From Flammulina velutipes (lineage: Eukaryota > Basidiomycota > Agaricomycetes > Agaricales > Physalacriaceae): a stretch of 64,000 bases of DNA. Below the pieces are notes generated by a model that was not told the DNA's origin, did not search any database, and saw nothing but the letters and a program-made list of their open reading frames with translations. The position numbers were made by a program, and so were the translations under genes. Shown piece after piece: positions 56,352 through 64,000 of this stretch (position 1 is its first letter; each line of letters starts with the position of its first letter). Location of the stretch: the NCBI GenBank assembly GCA_011800155.1, contig CM022376.1, positions 2,418,001-2,482,000 on the forward strand, given 5' to 3'.

Positions 56352-56668
56352 AGAGTAGCGAGATTGAAATAAAAGCGAGAGAGCAGTTTGACTTGGAGGG
56401 CAGGAGATGTCGAAGATTGGACACGACGTTGAAATCAAAGATGAAATCAAGATGAAAAGACCTTGAACCGGGTCTTGTCACGAGAAAAGAGTAGACACGT
56501 TGAAGCAGCACCTTCTGTCGTCTTCTTAGCCCAAGGAGCAATGTCGGAGATTAAGTAATAGATAGAACCCAGCCGTAGCAGCTCAACGTGTGGACGACAA
56601 AGGTCAGATGAGACAAGTCAACATATAGATAACAAGTCGCAATCACAACTTTCGTCCCGACCATCATC
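56352..56668. promoter_or_regulatory. divergent promoter inside KDZ element
   Basis: About 317 bases between the transposase start and the first passenger gene. No clear TATA box; the minus-strand frame upstream of ATG 56351 is open but without family blocks. Confidence 0.4.
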
Positions 56669-57581
56669 ATGGCCCAAGCCCCCAACTCGAACTCCACCAC
56701 TGTTTGCCTCCCTCTTTTTATCTTCGACACCGGTCATGAGAATCGCTTGAACATGACGGTGGAGGAAAATCTGTACATTATTGTTCGTGGCATGAGATCG
56801 GCCGTTCTTTGCTCGGGATGGTGAGTCATCCTTAATTCTTCTTCCCACTGGCTAACCAGTTAGACGACTCCAGGTCATCTGCGAAGCAGCTGGTTTACAA
56901 CGACAAAGGAGAGACTATTCGCGGTGCCAAATTCAAAGGGGTTCGCACCTGGGAGGAAGGAGTCGAATGGCTGCGCGAGAACCACCAACTAGCGGGTCCG
57001 CATACCTGCTTGACGGAGTTTACCTCGGAACCGTCTGGCAATGAGGGTCGGGCACTCACTCTTGCCTCTGCTTTCTCGCCACCCGCAACACCCACCCGCA
57101 CTCCTCGTGGGCGTGGTAATGGTCGTAGCGGTGGCCGCCTGCATATCGCACCCGATCTTGCTAGCTCATTCGCTCCGACTCCGTCAATCCCGTCATCGGC
57201 TCCACTCTTCTCGTCAAATCCAACAGTTGCTGGGCCATCCTCGCCCTCTGTGGCATCGCGATTGAAAAAGACGAGAATTCCGTCTCCATCACCTTCTCCC
57301 TCCGTGTCTTCCGCATCATCTTCGAGCAGGGCGTCGTCCACTCAGCGTCTTGGTAGTACTCGCTCCTTTGAATGGTATGTGGTCTTTACCACGTCTCAGG
57401 ATGGACCAGAGACGTTCGACAATTTGTTAGTCTTTTTTCTATGCTTAATTCTCTTACTAATCATCTTGACAGTGGCCAGGCGAAGGCGTACATGGACAAA
57501 TGTCGCGAAGCGGGCCAGCGTGTTCATATGAAGATGGGTGATGATATTGAAAGTCTTATAGATGCTTGGGACGGATTTTAG
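56669..57581 (+). CDS. KDZ passenger 1, two RNase H1 N-terminal (viroplasmin-like) domains
   Basis: Three exons: the first ends at about 56820, the second runs from about 56873 to 57425, and the last ends at 57581. The first domain reads ENLYIIVRGMRSAVL, then SSAKQLVYNDKGE, RGAKFKGVRTWEEGVEWL, the pattern of the small RNA/DNA-hybrid-binding domain found at the N-terminus of eukaryotic RNase H1 and in caulimovirus viroplasmin. A Ser/Pro-rich linker follows (about 57090-57350). The second domain is a degenerate copy (FEWYVVFTTSQDGPETF, AYMDKCREAGQRVHM). No RNase H catalytic domain is attached. A nucleic-acid-binding helper role is inferred. Confidence 0.6.
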
Positions 57582-57632
57582 TTACGTCAATGCAATGTGG
57601 TTAGGGTCTATTTTGTTTGCCTTCAACCTACC

Positions 57633-60440
57633 ATGGCTAAAACGGCCTCGAAGTCTCGCGGGCCTGCTCACTGGATTCATCACGGAAAAACCGAGTTTTT
57701 CTCTCGACGTTTGGCAGAATGGGCGCAAGCAAAGCAGAACGGCCACCTTCAGACGTTCGCGGTCAATATGGCCCACGCCTACGAAATTTGCTACGGCGGA
57801 CTTGCCTCCCTCAACGACGACCTCCCTGGCCATGTTACGCCTGATATGCCTTCCGACGCTGACATAGAAGCACATGCGAAGAAGAAAGCGTTGGATTTAG
57901 CAGAGTTGTCGGCAGAGAAACAGGTCGTAGAGAAGGAGAAGAATAAAAAATTTCGCGACGTACGTGGCAATTGTCTCTTAACGAAACACTAACTCACCAA
58001 TCGCCACAGAAAATCCTCAAATGGTACCGCGAGCATCGTCCCACCAAAGCAGCAGAGCGAACTCACGACATTTCGGATGTCCTATCCCACATCTTCAAAC
58101 ATACTCCGCGCCCGCGACGAGGTCAAATCGTTCAGACCTTCTGCAATATGTATTGGGATGCTCATGTCGGGGAGACTATCAGCTCTGCATACTGGGATCT
58201 TCTGAAGGAGGATGCCCGCGCTGCTGGCGACGACGAGGCTGCCTCCCTTGAGCGAGGCGACGGAAGCACCGGTTCTGCTCCTGTCGAAGGGGATGGAGAC
58301 GACGATATTGACGACGGCGACTCCCCCAACGACTCCCCCGACGGCGACTCCAACAAGGACAATACAGAGGTCGGAGGCAGTGCTGTCCCTCCTGAGCTTA
58401 AGCAGTACGACCCCAAGAGAAAGAAGTTTCTCAACATCCTCCATACCCTTGGTCGCGAACTGTACGAAAGCTCCTCTGATGAGGTGAAAGCCAAAGTAGC
58501 AGAGGAAGTAGAGGCTCGTTACCAGGCGCGACTCAAGGCATACAACACGGTCAAGAAGCCCGTCGAAGAGTACTCCCCGAACGACTATCTTGTGTAAGTA
58601 CCTATGAATCATGGCTCGTTTGAATTACACTGATTCATCGTGTAGTGCGCTTGAGGAAGGGGCGAACTATATCGCGAAGGTTGCTCGAGCCTTTGCTATT
58701 CATTTTGGCATGGCTTGCAGCATCGTTCTCATTGGGCCCGACGACAAGGGAGTGCCAACGGTCCGCAGGTACGTATACTATCAGATGGTGCTGGCTCATA
58801 CTAACTCTTTTCGCACCAGTTGCCATGCCGGTCGCACTAAAGTAACTGGGTCTAACTACCCCGACTTTGATCCACCAACGTGGAATGCATTCGAAGCCAG
58901 CTTCGTCCGCTTTGGAGCGAAGGTTTTTCGTGAGTCATATCCGTCGTGCATTGCCTGAGCGTCCACTTACCTCAACACTCTAGCTGACGGAAACTTTCGC
59001 AAAGACCTTATCGTTGATGACGAAACCAACACGGAGGAACCCCCGCCTGTCGCGCAGCCTCATTCCAAGAAGGCGAGAAAGGCGAAGAAGGCGAAGAAAT
59101 CAGCTGCCAATGCCAACAACAGCACCGACTACACGGACGACAGCAGTACCGACAACGACAGCGACGATGAAACTCCATTGGCCCTTCAAGTCAAGAAGAG
59201 CTACAAACCTAGCAACACACGTCCCAAGCGCGCTTCAGCGACAGCCACGTCGATCGACCCTCGCTTTTCACCTTGCCGCGAGTTCTTGTGGGAGCTCAAC
59301 GTGCTCGAAGGGGAGGATGCAATTGCGGTGACGAAAGAGCTGGTGAAGATGTCGCTCACCGAGCTCGAGAAGCAGAACACAATTGCTCAGAGCAATTGGC
59401 GAGCCCGTGCAATGGGTTACGGTGGCATGCCGAGCGTCTTTACGATGCATCGCCACGGACCCCCATCGGAAAAGACACTATATTTGGAGGCGCAACTGGA
59501 TGCTATTTTACAGTACGAGTATCATCTCGAAAAGGCGGAACACTGGCCTGTCTCTGCTGATCCAACCTCTACAACTGCCAAACCTCGTCTTTCCAGCTAT
59601 CCGCCTTCTGAGCCCGACGACGACATGGATGTTGATCCCGAAAATCAGCCGCCTTCTCCCTCGCACGATATGGACATGGTCCCTCCTCCTTCAACAACGA
59701 CCTCTTCGGCGCCATTGCCTGGTGCCGTCTCATCACAATCATCTAGGAAACGCGGTACCCGTCTCGAGGCAAGCGATAGCGAGGACGATTCTGACACGGA
59801 GTCAGAGTTGTCGTGGGATGATGTCGACATGTCTTCGTGGTCCAACGATGTTAAAGGCATGTTCGATGCATGTAAACGGATCCGCGAAGTGTCTCCATTG
59901 TGGCTGCGCCTTGTCCACTCCGCCATCGTGTTCGAGCGTCGTCATGGTTTTCCAGGTCGTCTCGACTTCAAAATGGGGAAGCGACCGAAGACGGTGAGTG
60001 CGTTCTTCAAGAACGCACATTCCTGGAAGCGTAGATATCCCATTGGCGAGCCGATTGCGCAACATAGGGACACTTGGTGGGCGTGGTGGCGTAGTCTCCA
60101 GCCGGAAACCCGCTTCGAGGCCCAGGATCGATCGCGACATCTCGTGCAGGTTGAAGACGTCGTCTGGAATGACCTTCCGCGAATGAGTGGGCCGAACGGC
60201 ATGGTGACCGTCATCGGGTCTTTGCTGTGGTGGCGCGAGGCTTTGGAGAATGTTGATACTGATGTGCGCGCGGAGCACGCTGACTGGGAGCAGGCTGTGA
60301 AGGATGTAACGTGGTCTCTCGACCACATGATATCTCATGCAGTTGAGAAGTCCTCATCGTCGTCAAGACCTGCCAAGGTGAGTTTTATCCTTCCGTACGA
60401 AATTTATATTGACTATTCATCTTAGCGTACTCGTATTTAA
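57633..60440 (+). CDS. KDZ passenger 2, unknown protein
   Basis: I chose ATG 57633 (MAKTASKSRGPAHWIHHGK). About five introns; the last joins SSRPAK to KRTRI and the stop at 60438-60440. The N-terminal region is charged and helix-rich (FSRRLAEWAQAKQNGH, EKEKNKKFRD). The middle (HDISDVLSHIFKHTPRPRRG) looks folded, followed by an acidic region, a Lys-rich segment (SKKARKAKKAKKSA, a likely nuclear signal) and a C-terminal domain with WWAWWRSLQPETR and TVIGSLLWWREAL. That last Trp-rich pattern recurs in unnamed Agaricomycete proteins I have seen described as hypothetical. It is probably a conserved KDZ companion; function unknown. Confidence 0.6.
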
Positions 60441-60552
60441 CATAGCCGATTGATAGCAGTATGTGTTTGGGACTCGTAGTAAATGTAACATATATGCAAT
60501 CCATCAACGTTGATTTTATGTGTGTCCGCCTTATGTATTGAGGTTTGCGTGT

Positions 60553-61671
60553 TGGACTTAGTAATTATTTTGATGGTACGGACTTTTGCCCTAGACCATG
60601 ATGTCGCGCCCACCAGACGACTTTTCTGTTCTCCCTCTTTCGTCGGGGCACGCACGCTCCTCATGCTGGTTCCCGTATCCAGCCGTCGTTGCCCAGCCGC
60701 GCTGCACAATATCCAACGATACGCCCGTAGCGCTGTAACGCGCTGGACCATATTCGCTGTCGCAAGCCACCCGATACTCCAACGATACCGACTTCTTTGC
60801 ATCCGTCGTCGCCTCTATTGACGGTCCACGCCGCTGCTCGCTATATGCACCAATTGGATCCATCCCGACAATTTTTATCCCCACCCAACCAACCCCACCA
60901 TTTTCGTGTTTTCGGACCAGCCGTATCCCTTTCTCCCTCCATTTTTCGACGTATCCATTCTATTCCTATTCTTCTACCCATATCCCATCTGTTTCCGCTA
61001 TTCCATAGATCCTACCCATTCGCTCCCAAACCTACAGCTCTTTCTTTCCTCATCCCACACCGCTTCCGTCGTCAACGCCTGGCTTCCTTATGTCGTTTAT
61101 ACACAATACCAATACATATATGCCTTTTCTCTCATTTTTAGCGCGGCGCAGCGGGAGGAGCATTTCCGAGTGCCCCGAATTTCCGTTGCGCCACATTCGC
61201 TTGATCCCTCTCCGTTTGCCGCCGTTTATGCGACGCGTTTGCGACGCTTTGCAGTGGTAATCATTTGTTTTCATTTGCTAAACATTTTTATTTTAGTGCG
61301 CCACACCCCCGATCCCATCCCGGCAGCCCCCATCATTTCTGGTGCGCCACACTGACGGACCATGCGTCCCGGTGAACGCCACGGTTCCGTATCATTCCCC
61401 ATCATCCCCCGGTCCTAAGGGTCCTGATTGATCCAGATCCCTGCCGGTTTTCCCGGTACGCCACACCCGGCTACCGTGCCCCATCCTATCCAAGGCGCTG
61501 TGGCGTATATCCCGCCATTTCTGGTGGTCTCGCTACGGGAATCCGCCCCGCCCCAGCCAGCGCACAGCCAGCCCGACCTACCACCTGACCTAAGATTAAT
61601 AAGAGCCAGTAACTAGTTGTTTCGCCCCGCCCTTAAGGCTTTTTAACTAGTTACTTGTATAGCATAGGGTG
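60553..61671 (-). repeat. KDZ terminal inverted repeat, right
   Basis: Inverse partner of 51367-52485 with equal length and near identity. It ends in CATAGGGTG followed by the duplicated target. Confidence 0.9.
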
Positions 61672-61678
61672 CAGTTTT
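61672..61678 (+). repeat. target-site duplication, right copy
   Basis: CAGTTTT immediately after the right terminal repeat, identical to 51360-51366. Confidence 0.85.
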
Positions 61679-63151
61679 GGCCCCGACTTGCTGCCGGGCA
61701 TGTACTCAACCCCACACATTGCTGTCCCGAAGACGAACTCAGACGAACTGCGTCTTGTCGCCAACCAGTCTGCAGGCCAATACTGCCAAAATAACATGGT
61801 GGATCAGACTGAAAGTAAGGGAGCGCGAATGGACGGCTTACTGGTCTTCATCCCGTTGCTCCTCGCCTTCGCGCAAGCCCATCCTGGCAAACAGTTATTA
61901 CTCTGGAAGTCGGACGTCAAGGGTGCGTTCCGTCTGGTCCCAATGCATCCATTTTGGCAGATCAAACAAGTCGTTACGTCGTTCATGCCGACGATGGGAG
62001 AATACAAGGAGGGAACGTGGAGCCGAGCAAGGTGGCGCCGTTACGTTGATTGGTCGGCTTGTTTTGGTAACCGTGGATCACCGAGGGCGTGGGCGTCCAT
62101 TATGGGATTGGTGGTCTGGATTGCGATCTTCGTCGCAAATATCGCCTACCTCTGCTGCTACGTGGACGACTGCTACAGTGTCGGACTCGTTGGTGACATG
62201 GCCCTCTACGAGCCCTACAATGTACTCATGCCGCGCGAACAAGTCTTACTCCTGCGAATCTGGGATTACCTCGGAATTCCGCACAAGGCAAAGAAGCAGG
62301 TCTGGGGAACGACATTGACTATCATCGGGTTCCTTGTTGACCCTAACGCTTTCACGGCGACGTTACCAAAGGAGGGGAAAGATAAGCTCCTTGAGGAAGT
62401 GCATATTTTCGTCACCTCGCCGTCCCGGAGAAGAACCCTTCGCGAGTTCCAGCAGCTCACAGGGTGGGTTAACTGGTCCCTGAACGTCTTCCCGCTGTTC
62501 AAACCCGCTCTTTGCAATGTTTATGCCAAGGTGGCAGGAAAAACCGAGCCCAACATGCTGATTTTCATTAACAAGGCGATCGAGGAGGATCTTGCTTGGT
62601 TTGCTCAACACGTCGAGACGTCCTCGGGAATGCTTTTCTTCGCCAACTTTGATTGGGACCCACGCATGGCAGCAGACCTGACCATCTTCTGTGATGCGTC
62701 CCTGGAAGGTATGGGATTCTGGGTGCCGTCATTACGGAAGGGCTTCTACTCTCCCGTCGATCAGAGCTCTGTCATGTCCGAAATTATCTTCTACTGGGAG
62801 GCAGTTTGCGTCCTCGCAGCTCTGGAGTGGTTCGAGACGTCGGGACATGCTGCCCATGGTACGCCTGAGAGACCTGCGCGCCTAACCATCATGACGGACA
62901 ATACCAACACGGTCAACATCTTTGATTCCCTTCGGGTGCTTCCAGAGTACAATCCTATCCTGAAACGCTCCGTTGATGTCCGCGTGCGCTCGTGCACCGA
63001 CTTGCGCGTGCTTCATGTCCCTGGTTCACAGAACGACGTTGCTGATGCTCTATCTCGCAGCAACTGGGAGCGCTTGGGAGCGCTCGTTGGCGATATTGAC
63101 ATCTCCACTTTTCAGCCCCCGCGCGTGGTGCCTGGGGCTGCCAAAAAATGA
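61679..63151 (+). CDS. retrotransposon ORF2, reverse transcriptase and RNase H part
   Basis: Continues the frame interrupted at 51366: GGC at 61679 follows the duplicated TTT in phase. RT blocks are HIAVPKTNSDELRLV, SDVKGAFRLVPMHP (catalytic Asp), GSPRAWASIMG and CCYVDDCYS (YVDD box). A connection domain follows (LREFQQLTGWVNWSLNVFP). RNase H reads TIFCDASLEGMGFW, SEIIFYWEAVC and TIMTDNTNTVNIF, with SQNDVADALSR as the last acidic block. It ends TGA at 63149-63151, overlapping the ATG of ORF3 (ATGA). Alone, this part lacks its start and N-terminus. Confidence 0.85.
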   Translation, partial: GPDLLPGMYSTPHIAVPKTNSDELRLVANQSAGQYCQNNMVDQTESKGARMDGLLVFIPLLLAFAQAHPGKQLLLWKSDVKGAFRLVPMHPFWQIKQVVTSFMPTMGEYKEGTWSRARWRRYVDWSACFGNRGSPRAWASIMGLVVWIAIFVANIAYLCCYVDDCYSVGLVGDMALYEPYNVLMPREQVLLLRIWDYLGIPHKAKKQVWGTTLTIIGFLVDPNAFTATLPKEGKDKLLEEVHIFVTSPSRRRTLREFQQLTGWVNWSLNVFPLFKPALCNVYAKVAGKTEPNMLIFINKAIEEDLAWFAQHVETSSGMLFFANFDWDPRMAADLTIFCDASLEGMGFWVPSLRKGFYSPVDQSSVMSEIIFYWEAVCVLAALEWFETSGHAAHGTPERPARLTIMTDNTNTVNIFDSLRVLPEYNPILKRSVDVRVRSCTDLRVLHVPGSQNDVADALSRSNWERLGALVGDIDISTFQPPRVVPGAAKK

Positions 63152-64000
63152 GTACACAGGGGAGATCGACTAGGCAACCAACGAGGAGGGCCTGGTCGAG
63201 GGAGGAGTTGGTCCACCAGCGCAATGTGGCGCTCGGCTTGGCGACCGACATCTCAACAAATTCTGTCTACACTTCCCATCTTAACTCCTATACTGCTTTC
63301 TGCACTGCACACCATTTCGAACTCGCGCCAACAGCGGACACTCTCTCCTTCTTCGTTGTTTACATGTCCCATCACATCGAACCCCGGTCGGTGGGAAATT
63401 ATCTTTCCGGCATCTGCAATAAATTGGAGGTCTTCTACCCCGACGTTCGCGCGGCAAGGAACTCTCCGTTGGTTACCAAGACGTTGAAGGGGTGTAAACG
63501 TTTACGTTCGAAGCCCGTTCACCGCAAACTCCCTCTTTCTCGTGCTCACTTGGCTCGCGCTGAGGAAGACATTTCCCCCTCGTCCTCCCATGATGACTTT
63601 CTTTTCGTCTCGATGTTGGACAGCGGATTCGGCGGTCTGATGCGTCTGGGCGAGCTCACCATGCCCGACAACCCTACGCTGCGGGACTCGTCAAAATATA
63701 TTCGTCGCGCGAGCGTTTCCTGGGAGGTGGATGGGTACGGTTTCGTCCTCCCCTTTCACAAGGCAGACCGCACTTTCGAAGGAAATAGGATCATGATTAT
63801 TGACCGCCCGGCCTTCGCAGTACGTGCTCACTTCAAGAGATATCTAAAATCCAGAGACCGTCTCTTCCCAATACACCCTTTCCTTTGGGTCACCTCGTCT
63901 GGCAACGTCCCGACATGCCGCTGGTTTCTGACTCGCTTCCGAGCGCTCGAGCCAGACAGGTCGTTTGCAGGACAATCTTTGCGCGCCGGTGGCGCCACGG
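63148..64000 (+). CDS. retrotransposon ORF3, tyrosine recombinase, runs off the window
   Basis: ATG 63148 overlaps the ORF2 stop (ATGA). The frame stays open to base 64000, 284 codons. A SAM-like N-terminal part (SVYTSHLNSYTAFC, VGNYLSGICNKLEVFYPDV) is followed by the catalytic core: the first Arg in GGLMRLGELT, a hairpin with Lys (LPFHKADRTF) and the second Arg region in QSLRAGGAT, the pattern of the HxxR box in YR retrotransposons. The nucleophilic Tyr should lie just past the window end. It integrates the circular DNA copy of the element. Confidence 0.85.
   Translation, partial: MSTQGRSTRQPTRRAWSREELVHQRNVALGLATDISTNSVYTSHLNSYTAFCTAHHFELAPTADTLSFFVVYMSHHIEPRSVGNYLSGICNKLEVFYPDVRAARNSPLVTKTLKGCKRLRSKPVHRKLPLSRAHLARAEEDISPSSSHDDFLFVSMLDSGFGGLMRLGELTMPDNPTLRDSSKYIRRASVSWEVDGYGFVLPFHKADRTFEGNRIMIIDRPAFAVRAHFKRYLKSRDRLFPIHPFLWVTSSGNVPTCRWFLTRFRALEPDRSFAGQSLRAGGAT

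Larger units (their letters stand above)
51367..61671. mobile_element. KDZ-class DNA transposon, complete, 10,305 bp
   Basis: The ends are CACCCTATGC and its inverse. The terminal inverted repeats are 1,119 bp each and nearly identical. A 7-bp duplication (CAGTTTT) flanks the element. It carries one minus-strand gene with the hallmarks of a KDZ (Kyakuja-Dileera-Zisupton) transposase and two plus-strand passenger genes. KDZ elements are known to be abundant in basidiomycetes; the Zisupton type is reported to make 8-bp duplications, so 7 bp is slightly unusual. No TET/JBP gene, which often accompanies fungal KDZ elements, is present. Confidence 0.9.
49440..64000 (+). mobile_element. DIRS-order (tyrosine-recombinase) retrotransposon, split by a KDZ element
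   Basis: The gene order gag-like ORF1, RT-RNase H ORF2, tyrosine-recombinase ORF3 defines the DIRS order of YR retrotransposons. No methyltransferase domain is seen after the RNase H, which favours a Ngaro-like over a classic DIRS1-like element. The 5' terminal repeats are not delimited and the 3' end is beyond the window. The element is interrupted from 51367 to 61671. Apart from that interruption its frames are open, so it looks young. Confidence 0.85.

Overview
The window looks like nuclear DNA of an Agaricomycete (mushroom-forming basidiomycete). Genes are broken by many short (about 45-110 nt) GT..AG introns. The families are typical of that group: F-box/leucine-rich proteins, a heme-thiolate peroxidase, a KDZ-class DNA transposon, and a tyrosine-recombinase retrotransposon. 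There are no operons, rRNA genes or CRISPR arrays. All calls come from reading translations and comparing copies by eye; no database search was run.

1-23 kb. The 3' part of a mitochondrial dicarboxylate carrier (DIC1) is followed by a rearranged block of repeated gene families. It holds six copies of a fungal von Willebrand factor A (vWA) protein (two with an intact metal-site motif, four degenerate or truncated), three kinase-fold genes plus a fragment, two paralogous unknown proteins, and one short heme-thiolate peroxidase plus a fragment of it. It also holds one intact DENN-domain (DENND11/LCHN, yeast Anr2-like) gene and at least three broken copies of that gene's 5' end. Part of the block is mirrored: vWA, DENN fragment and peroxidase fragment at 9.3-11.9 kb face peroxidase, DENN fragment and vWA at 17.2-20.6 kb.

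23-34 kb. This stretch is calmer: a pair of small paralogous unknown proteins flanks an unknown protein with an N-terminal CxxC, then a single-pass membrane protein, then a cytochrome P450 divergent from a 14-TM-type MFS transporter.

34-47.6 kb. This is an F-box/LRR cluster with three apparently coding members and four fragments or pseudogenes. It also holds a broken OTT_1508-type deaminase fragment, a truncated tRNA-like sequence and two pairs of inverted repeats in gene-poor DNA.

47.6-64 kb. A DIRS-order (tyrosine-recombinase) retrotransposon carries ORF1 (gag-like), ORF2 (RT-RNase H) and ORF3 (tyrosine recombinase, running off the window end). Its ORF2 is split by a complete 10,305-bp KDZ transposon (51367-61671) with two nearly identical 1,119-bp terminal inverted repeats and a 7-bp target duplication. 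Removing the insert and one duplicate leaves ORF2 in frame, so the insertion looks recent. The KDZ element carries its transposase (minus strand) and two passenger genes (plus strand).

The 8-mer TGTGGCGC occurs about 20 times (about 2 expected by chance). It lies upstream of several genes and again as subterminal repeats in the KDZ terminal repeats.
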